Shown here: piece by piece, positions 42,331 to 54,366 of the stretch
Layout of the letters: each line of letters opens with the position of its first letter
Position numbering within the stretch: position 1 is the stretch's first letter
Source of the DNA: Toxorhynchites rutilus septentrionalis
Taxonomy: Eukaryota > Arthropoda > Insecta > Diptera > Culicidae
Assembly: GCF_029784135.1 (NCBI RefSeq)
Contig: NC_073746.1
Span: forward strand, 178,319,788 to 178,383,787
Direction: 5' to 3'
DNA length: 64,000 nucleotides
Position numbers and translations under genes: made by a program
The notes under the pieces: model-generated
Told to the model about the DNA's origin: nothing
What the model saw: the letters and a program-made list of their open reading frames with translations, nothing else
The model's database searches: none

Positions 42331-43187
42331 GCAAATGTTGCCACACGTTTATCTGGAAAAGTTCGTTATTTTTGGTACAGATTCTGTACGGTACAGAGTA
42401 CAAATTTTCGTATTTTACAGAAGTGTATTGTAATGTACAGATTGGTACATATTGATTCCACTTGTGAAACTTCTTACATTTGAACAAAGCAACTTTGAGG
42501 TACATGACTTTTACGCCGCTGTATCGCTTAGTGCTGCTGATTATAAAAGCATTTACAATGCAATGATTGATCAGTTTTGTAAGGACGGATCGTCTGAAAG
42601 GCTTCGTGTCGGGCGATGCGACGTATCTTTTTCCCCAGGTCAACAGATTGAATCGTTTGTTCCAGGCTGGAAAAACCTGAATTCACGATGCTAAATGAAG
42701 AGCTGAATGATTTTTATTTGATCATTCTCATTAATATCTGCGAGGAATCTTACGTTGCTTCAATGCTATTAAATTTGAAGTTCATTTGAAAATCGGCAAG
42801 AATTTTTAGGTTGGAATAACAGGAGAAGATACTATCATAACAATGTACAGCGAAAGGCAGATCGTTTCAAGGATATTCGTCGCAGTTCTTTCGTGGAGCT
42901 GAGATCTAAGTATATTCGTAACGGCAGCTCGAAAATTTTAATAAATTATAATATGAAATCTAGATTCAGAAAAACTATGTATAAGCATCATCAATACACG
43001 AATGGCTTGACAAATGACAAATGTAAATGTAGTATTTGTAGTAAATAAATGAGTATTTTTTTATGCTAATAAATTAGTTTTTTCTCTGAAACAAATATTT
43101 TTCGATGGTACAGATTGTTGGTAAAAAGGACAGATGAGGAAGATTCTTAACCCCTCTGGTACAGATAAAAATGTGGCAACACTGCCT
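42331..43187. mobile_element. TIR element with TGTTGCCACA ends
   Basis: The left end (AATGTTGCCACACGTTTATCTG-like) and the complemented right end (CAGTGTTGCCACATTTTTATC) form ~20-bp imperfect TIRs. Inside, plus-strand 42452-42694 and the following bases carry a degraded frame (YDFYAAVSLSAADYKSIY-like) of unknown origin. Superfamily not determined; hAT is possible. Confidence 0.45.
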
Positions 43188-43199
43188 GTAAAATTGAAC

Positions 43200-44390
43200 A
43201 GCATCGTCCTTATTGAAGTATAATACAAAGGACTATGACTGGCAAATGATATTCAACCACTTGCCAGTCTTATTAGCTCAACCCATTCCATTTGAATATG
43301 TTAAATCGGCATTTTCAGTATGCGTTCTAGCGTTGTCATGTACAAAAATTAAATTGCTACGGCTATAGGTATAATTTTTCTTCTATAGCCACCGTCTAGA
43401 TAATTAGTTATCGTCGGCAAACTTCACTAATAATACTATCAGACGATTTCAGCAACATATGTACAAAATATTCAAGCTCCCACCAAATACAGACCATGAC
43501 CTTGACACAACGATTTTTTTCCTGTGGTTTTGATAGACTGCCTTCAATTGACTTCACTCTAGCTTGTTATGATACACAGTATGTCAGTTAAATTTTGGAT
43601 GTGGTGGCGAAAATGAACTTCTAAGAAGTTATTCTAATATTTACTATTATTGAAACCATTTTTATTATTTTCATTTTTTATTTTTTATTGTTATTCAAGT
43701 GAGGTTATTGCTTCAACACGTTCGTCGCCCCGTCGCCCAGATATGGGTGACACTTTCCTCGTTCAAATAAAATAGGATTCTCCAACCCAATTTGATCGAA
43801 TTGACCCTGCAAGAAACTCAGCCGGTTAAGGAAAGGATTTCGTCTTGGAAAATTGAAAAACTCGATTTTTTTATTTTTATTTCTTCTGGTAGCTTATAAA
43901 GCAACTTAATCGTAAATATTTTGCTTCATTCATAACAACACATCGTAGTATAACTGAGGCCAAAACGTATTGTTCTCCAAGCTTAGCTTTTTCAACTGGC
44001 AGCACAATTATTTCAGGATCTGTACGACCGATTTGGCTGAAATTTTATTCAAACATGAAAAACCGCCATAGCCAAATTTCAACTAAATCGGCAGCATAGA
44101 GATAAATGTTCGCCAGTGAGGAACCGTCTTTGAGAGAGCACTTACGCGCACAACTACCAGCGTCTTAATAAACAAGCTTTTTAGAGCCATCATTTTTAAA
44201 TTACACTGATAATAATTTGAGTCGTAAAACATAATTGACACACTGTGTATAGCAACCGATAGTTGACGGCAGCTCACTAACTACAGCTCACTAGTACAAT
44301 TGAATAAAAGAAAAATAAATTTCAATGATATGACTGTACCCTTAAGTTATATTAACACACATACAATAAGTTGCGAATTTATTCGAATCG
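43200..44390. other. noncoding, no gene identified
   Basis: AT-rich. TGCAAGAAACTCAGCCGG near 43808 also occurs near 51088. No coding or terminal repeats recognised. Confidence 0.5.
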
Positions 44391-44426
44391 AAAAATCATT
44401 CCCTATTTCAGCCATTTCATGCGAAA

Positions 44427-44428
<2 letters not shown>

Positions 44429-44516
<88 letters not shown>
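44429..44516. repeat. (TA)n microsatellite inside TIR
   Basis: About 43 TA units replace the short GATATAG seen at the same place in the opposite arm (near 46140). Confidence 0.97.
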
Positions 44517-44519
<3 letters not shown>

Positions 44520-44971
44520 GTTCTCAGTTCTTCATGAAAAGTGGTAGATTTGTTCTTTTTCGCAAAATATTAAACCTGTATGTTATTATTTTTTTCATTA
44601 GGTGCATTCATTTTAAGGTGTTCCGAAAAATCAACTTTTTCCATTTTTTCCAAAAGTAACTTTTTCAAAAATTCATATTTTCTGACCTTTGGAACCGATT
44701 CAGATGTTCGATATATATAACATTAAAATAAAAATTAAAAATTGTTTACATGGCTTTGGACTAGAGGGCACCATATTTTTTATATATTTTCTTCAAAGCT
44801 GGGAGCTTTTTTAAAACATATCCATAAATCAGAGATGTTATTCATGTGATGATTTTTCAAAATTGACCTATGGCTCAAAAAATATGTTTTTTGCAATTTT
44901 TCCAAAAATAACTTCTTCTAGAATTTATAACCTTTGAACTATTAGACCGATTCAGATAATCGACGTATTAA

Positions 44972-45565
44972 CCCTTTCGTATTAAATTTGGGCATGGCTG
45001 TCTTACTGGTCGGAATTATTTTTTCCTTGAAAAAACAGTGATACAGACAAGATTATGAAGAATATACATGCAAACAATTAGTCTGCTCTTTAAAAACAAC
45101 TGCTCCAACATAATTCAAACCAGTAGTTACTCAAATAATGATTTCTACGTATCCGAAATGATCAGAACTTTTCATTTTAAATGAACAAAATTTTGTCGCT
45201 CAAAACACTTATGCGATTATTCAAATAACATGAGACATTTATGCAAACAATAGTTCTAAAACTTACGAACAATCTTTTCCATCACACCAAAGTGTTACAA
45301 TTGCTAAATTCTGCTGTTATGATTTTTGTCTCACATTCCTATTCATTCAACGCACTGTGCGTTTTCTAGTGTGGGTGACTACTTCGTTTGATACTGAGTA
45401 CCGTTATCTATAACTCATAGGAACACCGTATTGATACGTGAACAAGTTCACCAGACGTCAAGCTTCGTTTAGTTTAAGCATAGACTGATACTTGGTTGAG
45501 TAAAATATAGGATTAGCATGGTTTCTTGCTGTGGTGACTGAGGGCAAACAAACGACCGCAAAGAG
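44972..45565. mobile_element. 594-bp TTAA (piggyBac-type) MITE
   Basis: Starts CCCTTTCG and ends CGCAAAGAG, with TTAA on both sides (44968-44971, 45566-45569). No ORF. Inserted in the TIR element. Confidence 0.75.
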
Positions 45566-46170
45566 TTAAATTGAAGCCAATGAAGCAAAAATATTACTCT
45601 TGCGAAAAAATTGGATTCTGGAATATTGAACGAAGACTGAAACAAGTTAATATAGACAACGAGGCAACGAAGGTATATATTATATTTTTTTATATTGCAC
45701 TGTAGTTTTAGCTTATTAGACTTAAGTTTATGATTATGTAGTTATAATATATTCAAATAGTTTTAAAATGTATTGCTCTTTATCCACTCGAGCCTAATTA
45801 AATAAATAAAGGAAAAAAAATATATAGACAAATCATAACTCAAAAACGAAAAAAAACACATGTCTGATTTCAGGATATGTAATGTAAAAAAAAACTCAGC
45901 TTTCAGGAAAAATATTAAAAAAAGTAGTGGTCTCTATCTTTAACCACGTAAACTAAAAAAAAAGAAAGTTATGAATTTTTGAAAAAAAGTAATTTTTTGG
46001 AAAAAATGGGAAAAAATGATTTTTCTGGCCTCCCTAAAATGAAAATGGACACCCTAATGAATAAATAAAAAAAATACAGGTCTAATATTTTATAAAGAAC
46101 AAATCTACCACTTTTCACGAAAATCTGAGTACCACTATATCGTTTTGGCCTAGAATGGCTGAATTTATTC

Positions 46171-47670
46171 CATTATTTATTCTGACAAAATTAACAATAA
46201 CAGATGGTTAGACACCGATTTATTACTTTTGAAGTAATACTACTTTATGCATCTGGTTGAAGATTAATCTCCAACAAAAAATCAATATCGATAGAAACAC
46301 TTCAATTGTCGAGACACGTTTGTAGTGACGAATATTTACAACGTTGACAGGATGGTTAATCGAACGAATCAAACGAAAACCTCCATTCCGAATTATAGAA
46401 GCGGAATTGAATATCTTCAAAACATAAAATATTTCTCCGATCTCCGGAAGCTCCCTTTACGTTAGTCCATATATGGTCGGTGTTCTTTCAGACCAATATA
46501 CTCAATAACATAATTATGATTTCGAGTAAATCGAAAGTTTGACGCTATATAGTTTTAACAGCTTTCATCCTCCCCAGTTATTCTTCTACAGCTCTTCAAC
46601 CAAGTTGTGTAATAATAATATTATAACAAAAAAAACTTTTAAGTTCACTCAAGAGGGTTTTACGACTGACTATGTGTACTTGGTACACTATTACTGAACA
46701 ATTTGAAGATGAAATCATAAATATTCGGCACGCAGTCGACGTGGATTTAAAACTGTAGAAATTTCTCCACTAATCCTATACAAACAAAAACAAACTGGTT
46801 TTATGACATGAAACAGTATTTCAATTAACCACCAAAACCAAAAACAATCGATCAACATCACCCTAGAACATCATTTAATCGAAATAGGCATTCTTATCGT
46901 CATCCTGTTTCAAAATCTCATAGAATTTGTGGTGGGTTGGAAGAACGTATTTCAGCAAATGGATTTCACAATCTCTCAATCTAAAAAAACGTGGCTGTTT
47001 GCAATATTAGTGTGATCTGATTAAAGCAGAATGTAGGCTAGGAAATTCTTGATTTTTTGCTGCCATTTACTCATTTTTTCTCATTTTGTTACTTAGTCTG
47101 GTCTGCCTGAACTCCGACCATAAATTAACAGATGAAAAAATGTTCATATTAACTAGAACATTTTTTTTGCATTCACAAAAATTAGCCTGATTATTTTGCC
47201 GATTAAAGGAAATGTGTATCATATTTTCATATCGTATCATATTTTAATTATTAGCATCATATTTTCACATTTTAATTGATAACAGTGTTCCACATTTTCA
47301 TCGGTAATTTGGGCTTCTTAAAGATCTGTTGCGCATAACCCCACTCAAATTAACGAACGGCTAATAACTCTACCACAGTCAACGATCTAAAACGGCAAAA
47401 CCAACATTTTCAATAACAAACACTAGTTTGATTTACTACCGTAACTTGAATCTATTCGGTGAAATTTATTTACCAATAAAATGTAGGTTTGCAACGATTT
47501 TTTCCAAGAATATTTCTATATACGACCTGAAACACTCGTTCAACATGTTTTCTGATCGTGGACATCTAAAGCACTTCGAAGAATTTACGAGGTTGAGAAC
47601 GAAACCCACCAAATTGCCAGTTTCACTTGTGCTTTGAAATCGAAACAAAATAGTAATATGTTATATTTAT
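46171..47670. other. noncoding, no gene identified
   Basis: AT-rich DNA; small open frames without family resemblance (for example 47428-47637). Confidence 0.5.
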
Positions 47671-47673
47671 AAT

Positions 47674-47929
47674 TGAGGGTCTTAGAATGCAAGGGGTGTA
47701 AGTGACTTGATCGATTTTTCTTCATCAACTTTTTTTTAGTTAATAACTCGATTGTAAAAACGTTTCAATTTAAGTTTGCTATAGAATCCGACAGATGAGT
47801 TTCTGACCCATCTTCCCCATTGTCAAATACAGCTGGGAATGTATTTGCAGCTAGGTTATGACCAAAAGAGAGAGTCGATGTAGAGAAATCGATCAAATCA
47901 CTTACATCCCTTTCATTCTAAGCCCCTCA
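47674..47929. mobile_element. ~256-bp MITE (TGAGGG..CTTAG), copy 2
   Basis: Reverse-orientation relative of 41241-41497: TIRs TGAGGGTCTTAGAATGCAAG and complement, with the inner AATACAGCTGGGAATGTATT shared. Confidence 0.85.
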
Positions 47930-48538
47930 ATTGTTATCATTTTTGTCTGTTAGAAGATTGAATGGAACATAACCCACCAAACATTAAATCGTATAACTAT
48001 CGTATATGCAGCATCATATACCCCATATTTTGGGCGACTTGCACTGTGGTCACCGTATTGTAGGCGCTGCCACTCAGAATGCATTCAAGGCAGGTTATTT
48101 GGCATAGAAAACTGAACTAAGTACTAAAAAAAATGTAATACTACGTTAAGACGGCGAAGTTCCTCTAGGGCAATTTGCATAATCGGTTTGCCATTTTAAC
48201 TCTAGCCTTTTGAGAAGAATCTGAACAAAAATTGTTTGAAATTTTAAAAAAAGACGAGTGGGTAATGTCGGGGACATAACCGGAGTGATGTAGGACTATA
48301 CAAAGGGGACAGCTTTTGTTAAATATATATTTTAAATATATTGTTTTATTTTCTTCTCCTACGTGAATACTTACCTATCTACCTGAAAAATGGATTAGTT
48401 TACTGTTTACTCTTTATGAACATGTTGCGTTTTTTTTCTTCTGCGACCTGATGCCGTTTTGCGATTGCGTTTGCCACTCGCCACTCGCTGCAACTGCCTG
48501 TTGTCTTGATGTCCACCGAACCGAATGTGTTCTGTTCC

Positions 48539-48785
48539 GAATGCAGGTTTTCTTATCGTCGCGAGCAGCTTTGCCAGCTAACTCGATCACTCCGGCGGCC
48601 GAAACTATATAACGCCGGCTGGGTGGACTGGTACACAGGTTCTAACGCGCTCGGCCTAGCTACCCTTCCGGTGCAATTGGCGGATACACCTACGGGAAAT
48701 TGCAGACCACCACGGTTCGAGCGGGATTTTGCCTTTCCCTTCTCTTTTCCTCCTTTGTTGAGTACACGATGCCGATGCCGTACAA
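48539..48785 (-). pseudogene. H2A: histone H2A pseudogene B
   Basis: Minus-strand KGGKEKGKAKSRSNRGGLQF and PVG match the H2A tail and start of the fold; this copy lacks the 25-bp deletion of copy A. Downstream it carries the same GGGTAGCTAGGCC stop (Tyr codon changed) and TTATATAG stop as A and C, then VIELAGKAARDDKKT. The start codon region (MSGRG) is replaced by unrelated sequence. The C-terminal third is missing. Confidence 0.85.
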
Positions 48786-48840
48786 CCACACGGGTTTACG
48801 GTTTGAAAAAAAATAAGATATTTTTTTGGGGTCCGCGTGT

Positions 48841-48847
48841 TTTATAC
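48841..48847 (-). promoter_or_regulatory. TATA box of H2A unit B
   Basis: Minus-strand GTATAAAAC, about 60 bp before the H2A-like sequence, in GCTAGAGTATAAAACACGCG. It differs from promoter C, so the two tandem copies carry different promoters. Confidence 0.5.
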
Positions 48848-49004
48848 TCTAGCGGTACACACTCACAGGATAGAGACAAATCGGCAGACTCAGCCAAAGG
48901 GGCGAGTCCAACGAGACGAACGAATGAGCGTTAAAAGGGAGCGATGGCAAAAAAATACATTCATTACGATTTGTTCGCTCGTTGGATTCATACAGGCTAA
49001 AAAG

Positions 49005-49020
49005 GGTCCTTTTCAGGATC
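49005..49020 (+). terminator. histone-type 3' stem-loop
   Basis: GGTCCTTTTCAGGATC followed by ACAAAAAGTCCAAAGAG (purine-rich, like the downstream processing element). Same as 17212-17227 in unit A. Confidence 0.65.
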
Positions 49021-49527
49021 ACAAAAAGTCCAAAGAGTTTATTGTTTTGTTATCACTCGATATACCCATCTTGTTCGGCTAAACCTTCCTGTTTAGCGAT
49101 TTGTTGCCACTCACCACAGCTTTCACAGTTGGAAAATTTCTTCCCATCCAGCTTTGTGACATGTTGTACAGTAAATTACATTCAATGCGACGTGCCGAAG
49201 CGCCACTCAGTGTCGCATTGGAGGTAATTTTAACCTGTAATTGAACATTTGCGATGACAGTGGTACAGTGTCGACTTTCAATGTGGGGTCATAATTTGGA
49301 TCTCTATGTTTACAAAAATGTCCAACTAAATAAGTCGCATTACATGTCCGTTCAATTAGCTAAATGTCGAACTAATTGTAAATTACTGTACTTTCAATCT
49401 GGAAACAATTTAAGAATTGGTGAAAATTGAATAATCAGAAAAGTCCCCAACTATCAATAAGCTCAGAACAACTGCCAAATTCACATACTCATCAGATCCT
49501 GGCAAACAAATTATGAAAACAACAATT

Positions 49528-49836
49528 TGTGTTTTATTATTATTTTGGATAATGTTTTAGAAAGCATTGAACTTTATTTCCTAAACTCTTTTTTGGAAGG
49601 TTTAATGGCCCTGAAAAACGCCTTGTTTTATGGAATGGTTCCAATTTAGAAAACTTAGTACTCGTGGTTTTGAAAAAAAAACCATTTCGAACGCCTTCGA
49701 TGCCGCCTTGTTCTGGATTTGCCACCAAAGCAGTGTGTATAAAGAACAAACTTTTTTCTTCTGCTACCTGATGCCGTTTTGCGATTGCGTTTTCCACTCG
49801 CCACTCGCTGCAACTGCCTGTTGTCTTGATGTCCAC
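49528..49836 (-). repeat. conserved 3' flank of H2A pseudogene C
   Basis: Near-identical reverse of 15954-16262, ending in the AATAATAATAAAACACAAAT-type sequence. Confidence 0.85.
49607..49622 (-). terminator. histone 3' stem-loop after H2A pseudogene C
   Basis: Minus strand GGCGTTTTTCAGGGCC, homologous to 16167-16182 with one substitution in the left arm. Confidence 0.65.
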
Positions 49837-49856
49837 CGAACCGAATGTGTTCTGTT

Positions 49857-50093
49857 CCGAATGCAGGTTTTCTTATCGTCGCGAGCAGCTTTGCCAGCTA
49901 ACTCGATCACTTCGGCGGCCGAAGCTATATAACGCCGGCTAGGTGGACTGGTACACTGGTACTAACGCGCTCGGCCTAGCTACCCTTGCGGGGAACTCCA
50001 GATCAACACGAGCGGGAACTCCAGATCAAGGTTCGAGCGGGATTTAGCCTTTCCCTTCACTTTTCCTCCTTTGCCATATCCAACCATGGCTGC
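49857..50093 (-). pseudogene. H2A: histone H2A pseudogene C
   Basis: The minus strand begins ATGGTTGGATATGGCAAAGG (start retained, tail altered), then GGKVKGKAKSRS. A local duplication (GAGCGGGAACTCCAGATCAA repeated) disrupts the fold region. It resumes RKG-stop-AERV..APVYQS..., the TTATATAG stop, then VIELAGKAARDDKK. It shares both stops with A and B. Confidence 0.85.
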
Positions 50094-50609
50094 TTGTGTT
50101 GGTTTGTTGATGTGAGGTGATGCGAAACGATGTGGTGTACGGTTCGGATGAGAATGATCGTTACGGCAGCGGAGCGGGGATTTTTAAGCTGACTCGAGGC
50201 TGGCTCGAGAATTACGCATGTGTAAGACTACGACCAATGTTTCCCTCATTTTTTTCTTTTTCCTTTCCAATCGTGCTTCATTCTATTTCGCTGCTGCTCT
50301 GGTTGCCCGTTTTGGTCGGTACGATTTGAGGAGCACAAAATGGACCAATCAAAAATGGGCACATAGTGTATTTGGACAATGCTTGATATTTCACAATTAT
50401 TCAATTATTTATCTCAAGAAAAATGAAATGTTATTCGTTATGTTAGATGCGTAGATATATTTCCTATCAATTGATGCAAAAACCTTTGCGATCTATTGAG
50501 AAATGCTCGAGTTATAAGCGTTCCAAATCTTGCATTTTTCCTACTTGTTCAGTGCCTAGATTTCCATTTCACCCCCTATATCTTCCGGTTAGACGTAGTC
50601 CTACGTCAA

Positions 50610-51175
50610 AAAATATATTCAGAAACGATGATTCGTTCGACTGGGAAAATGAAATGAACACGGACCTCCGTTGAGCAGATAGCAACGAAAACGTCCGAAT
50701 GATTTTGATTTATGTTGACAGCGAAACGGCTGGAAGAAGCAAGAGCTCTTTTCCAATTGTTCAATAGTTCCCTAACTATCCTCAGATGAATATGACTTTG
50801 CCGAGCCCTGTGCATAACTATAGAACCAGATGAAAAACTCACTCCTCTACAAAATTAACTGCAATTTCGCATGAATTACAACAAGTTTTTTTAATTCGTA
50901 TGTTTAATTCTAAGATCTTAATCAACACACTAGCATTTTCCTTTTTTGAATGTTGACGCCTATGACATTGACATGTGTTATTGTTGTCAGTTTGTCGTCA
51001 AATTGAAAAAACGTAGATAATGTGAAGGTTGCCAAAAAACTAATTTTTACGTTCATTTCACAGTTTATCCGCAAGTTGAGCCTTGCAAGAAACTCAGCCG
51101 GAATAAATTTATAAATTTTTTTTTATAAATTTACTAAACTTTTATGTTATAAATAATTAAATAATGAAAACACAG
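50610..51175. other. noncoding, no gene identified
   Basis: No recognisable features beyond a GCAAGAAACTCAGCCGG stretch shared with ~43.81 kb. Confidence 0.5.
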
Positions 51176-51179
51176 ACAC

Positions 51180-51995
51180 TCTTTGAGGTATATGCTTTAT
51201 TTTGACATCATTTCCAGGTATCGATACAGCCTATAATTTATAATATTAGACATTTGCAAAAAAGTGACAACCAAAACCAATAATAAAATGTTTGCGTTAG
51301 CAAATTCCGTAAAAAACAAGCATCGTTCATTTTTCAGTTTCTGTAGTTGTTTCAACTATGTTGATTGTTGTTTTCATGTTAAGTGCTAGAGAATGTATGA
51401 ACCTACAATAAATGGTTGAAAAAAATGATATTTTATGCAGAAAACTTCATAAAAATTAATATTGAATTAGTGTTCCGAATAATCAAAACCCTGAAATTCT
51501 TTGGGTTATAGCCTTCAATTTAACATCATTTACAGGTGTATCAACAGCCTATAATTTAATATATTAAGCAATGGCAAAAAAGTGACAGTCAATACCAATG
51601 ATAAAATGTTTGCGTTAGCAAATTCTGTGAAAAACAAGCATCGTTAATTTTTAAGTTTTTGTATTTTTTTCAACTATTTTATTTGTATATATGAAATATG
51701 TATATATGAAAACAAATATGAAAACAAAATCATATTAAGTGTTAGAAATGGTAACAATCTACAATGAATGGATGAAATAAAATGATATTTTATGCAGAAA
51801 GCTTCATTAAAATTAGTGTTCGGAATATGAATCAAGTTTCTGCGCATGATTCAAATCCCGAACACTTCATTTTTGAATGTGAATTTACTGGACTTTAATG
51901 TTATAAATAATTTAATATTCTAAACCCTGAAAATCCTTGGTTTATGGAATTTATTTTAACATCATTTACAGGTATCGATACCGATATAGCGCCCT
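51180..51995 (+). repeat. ~310-450-bp imperfect tandem repeat, three copies
   Basis: ACATCATTTCCAGGTATCGA, GCCTATAATTTA and AAAATGTTTGCGTTAGCAAA recur at ~51210-51320 and ~51525-51640; a third partial copy (ACATCATTTACAGGTATCGA) is at ~51960. Noncoding. Confidence 0.85.
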
Positions 51996-52545
51996 TAGTC
52001 CCGAAACCATGCAAACTATAACAAACAAATACAATCAATAATTACAACAGTTTTGTAATGGTTGCGACTCAAAACAACTGAACAAGATAAAGTTAAGCAA
52101 AACTAACTCACACTGGGGCTATTTTCACAGTATGTGTTTTTTTTTTGTGAAATCATAAGTTTCGTAACTTCAGTTATTTTTTGTTATCTATACATTTTCA
52201 CGCCGTTATAAGACGGCATTTTGAATTACTTTTTTTTGTAAATAACCCGAGTAATTCACCAATTGAGTCAAAAGTTATATTGATTTGGACATTAGTGAAA
52301 TTATTGAAGAAATACGAAGTATGTTCAAAAAGTATCGTGAATTTTGAATTTCGCGGGTTACGTATATTCGAATTTCGATTATTATGTGGTGTTATGTTGG
52401 TACTCATGTCTCACACTTATGCCGACAAGTTCGGCCGTTTTGAATGTTCAGTTAATTGTTGGCAGCTGCTTTGCTTGCACGTGTTTTGGCTCGTGTTCGA
52501 TTTTTACCTCTTCAGAAAAAAGGATCACAGAACATGTATCAAATT

Positions 52546-52624
52546 TTGTTTATTTGTTTATTTGTTTATTTGTTTATTTGTTTATTTGTTTATTTGTTTA
52601 TTTGTTTATTTGTTTATTTGTTTA
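52546..52624 (-). repeat. 8-bp 3'-tail repeat of the LINE
   Basis: About ten units of CAAATAAA (minus strand) at the LINE 3' terminus; CR1-type LINEs end in such short tandem units rather than poly(A). Confidence 0.9.
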
Positions 52625-54366
52625 GATATAACATTCATCTGACAAAATCGTCTTAATGAACAAAAATTAGTATAATAGTCGAACAAAAACATAACATTAA
52701 ACACATCGGGATTCTCAATTCGGTTTCTGAAGCGTAGTGATGATTCTCCAAAGTCATAAAACTGCTCTACGGATGAAAAGGTTCTGATCCATTGACCATA
52801 CGATGAACGATGTGCAAGCGGTTGCAGCAAAAACGAGGATCGTAGAATTCTACTGGGAGCGCGAAAGTTCATCTTCTCGAGCAAGTTAGGCGCATCGATT
52901 TCACCACAAAGAAGTTTGGCAACGAAGGTGGCTTGTTGAATACGCCTACGACGCTCAAGAGTATTCAAGTTCAGTAAGCGACATCTAGCTGTATATGACG
53001 GCAGGTTCCGCGGATCACGCCAAGGCAGATTCCTAAGCGCTCTACGGATGAACCATTTTTGAATCCGTTCAATCCTGACGATCCACATGTGTTGGTACGG
53101 GCTCCATACTACAGATGCGGTTCCAAGAATCGGCCGAACAAGCGAGCAGAAGAGAGATTTCAGGCAGTAGGGATCAGTAAAGTCCCTAGAGATTCTCGAA
53201 ATAAACCCAAGCTGACGATTGGCCTTGGATAACAATGCAGATCGGTGTGCGTCGAAAGTGAGCTTAGGGTCGAGAGTTACGCCCAAGTCATTGACCTGAC
53301 TGACTCTCTCCAAGATAATATCATCGATCGTGTAGTCGAATATAGTTGGTTGTCTTTTTCGATGGAAACTCATGATGACACATTTATTTATACTGATAGT
53401 TAGTTTGTTCAGGCGACACCAACTCACAAACTGGTCAAGCAGGCTCTGTAACCGTCGGCAATCCTCGAGGGTTTCGATGGCTAGATAGATTTTCAAGTCG
53501 TCTGCATATATCGACACACAGTCACATGCTAGAATAAGCGACACATCGTTATAGAAGATCGCGAACAGCAGTGGTCCAAGATTGCTGCCTTGCGGAACAC
53601 CCGAAGAAACAGCAAACGGAGATGAAGTGTGAGACAGGAGCTTGACACGGAGCGTTCTTCCAGACAGGTATGATCTCAGCCAGTTGATGAATTCGTCGGA
53701 AGCACCAAGACGGGATAGTTTTCTCAGTAGGATGCGATGGTCAATTCGATCGAAAGCGGCTTTTATGTCGGTGTAGATAGCATCAACTTGAGCGCGTTTC
53801 TCTAGACGGTTGATACAAAACGACGAAAACTCGAGGAGATTGGTGCTAACCGAGCGTCCTGGCATAAAGCCATGTTGTACTGGTGAGATATAACGCTTAA
53901 CTTTGAAAAAGACAGCATCGTTTACGATCAACTCAAAAAGCTTGGAGGCGGCAGATAAACTGGTTATGCCACGATAGTTAGCCACGTTACACTTATCACC
54001 TTTCTTAAACACGGGAAACATAAAGGAATGCTTCCACACATCTGGAAAAACCTCTTGACTCAGCGAAGCTGTGTAAATACGGGAGAGCGGTAAAGCCAAA
54101 GATGTAGCACAGCGGCAAAAAACTATAGCTGGAACGCCATCTGGGCCAGGAACTGTTGAACGTTTCAATTTTTTTACGCCCTTCTCAACCATCTGTGGGG
54201 TAACAACGAATGGTCCCAAGTCTATTAAACTCTCTGGAACGTTAGCTGCAGCTCTCTCGGCTTCTGACGGGGTGGCTGCATCAGCGACAAACACCGATGC
54301 AAAGTGTTTTGAAAATAAATCGCACATTTCAGAAACGGAGGACGATTCCTGAGCACCCGAGAACAC
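52606..54366 (-). CDS. LINE ORF2: reverse transcriptase
   Basis: 586-codon frame. Entry FSGAQESSSVSEMCDLFSKH precedes the RT domain: KLKRSTVPGPDGVPAIVF, VFKKGDKCNVANYRGITSLS, IYTDIKAAFDRIDH, SSGVPQGSNLGPLLFAIFYN and the active-site ISIYADDLKIY, all intact. It catalyses target-primed reverse transcription together with the endonuclease. There is no RNase H and no Cys-rich end. The Met at 54366 is not the natural start: ORF2 should be continuous with endonuclease, and a deletion has broken the join. The final residues run into the 8-bp tail repeat. Confidence 0.9.
   Translation of the reverse strand: MFSGAQESSSVSEMCDLFSKHFASVFVADAATPSEAERAAANVPESLIDLGPFVVTPQMVEKGVKKLKRSTVPGPDGVPAIVFCRCATSLALPLSRIYTASLSQEVFPDVWKHSFMFPVFKKGDKCNVANYRGITSLSAASKLFELIVNDAVFFKVKRYISPVQHGFMPGRSVSTNLLEFSSFCINRLEKRAQVDAIYTDIKAAFDRIDHRILLRKLSRLGASDEFINWLRSYLSGRTLRVKLLSHTSSPFAVSSGVPQGSNLGPLLFAIFYNDVSLILACDCVSIYADDLKIYLAIETLEDCRRLQSLLDQFVSWCRLNKLTISINKCVIMSFHRKRQPTIFDYTIDDIILERVSQVNDLGVTLDPKLTFDAHRSALLSKANRQLGFISRISRDFTDPYCLKSLFCSLVRPILGTASVVWSPYQHMWIVRIERIQKWFIRRALRNLPWRDPRNLPSYTARCRLLNLNTLERRRRIQQATFVAKLLCGEIDAPNLLEKMNFRAPSRILRSSFLLQPLAHRSSYGQWIRTFSSVEQFYDFGESSLRFRNRIENPDVFNVMFLFDYYTNFCSLRRFCQMNVISKQINK

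Larger units (their letters stand above)
44395..46170. mobile_element. ~1.7-kb TIR element with long inverted arms
   Basis: The left arm (TTTCAGCCATTTCATGCGAA, then, past a TA run, GTGGTTCTCAGTTCTTCATG...AATATTAAACCTGTAT) pairs with the right arm at 46060-46165 for more than 100 bp. It is non-coding and carries a TTAA MITE. Related halves flank the 29.2-34.0-kb region. Confidence 0.75.
48240..50607 (-). mobile_element. tandem H2A-derived units B and C
   Basis: On the minus strand, from the GACG terminus (50607) come upstream DNA, promoter C, H2A pseudogene C, 3' flank and stem-loop, spacer, promoter B, H2A pseudogene B and its 3' flank. The portion 48960-50607 is the reverse of unit A. A GATGTAGGACT motif (48287-48297) next to GGGTGGGTAATGTCGGGGA-like sequence lies at the other edge. 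The ~1.3-kb period indicates a duplicated H2A array segment. Confidence 0.65.

Noticed and set aside
52181..52656. Open frames ending in Leu-Phe-Ile-Cys repeats on the plus strand
   Set aside because: They read the reverse of the LINE 8-bp tail; upstream part has no protein resemblance.
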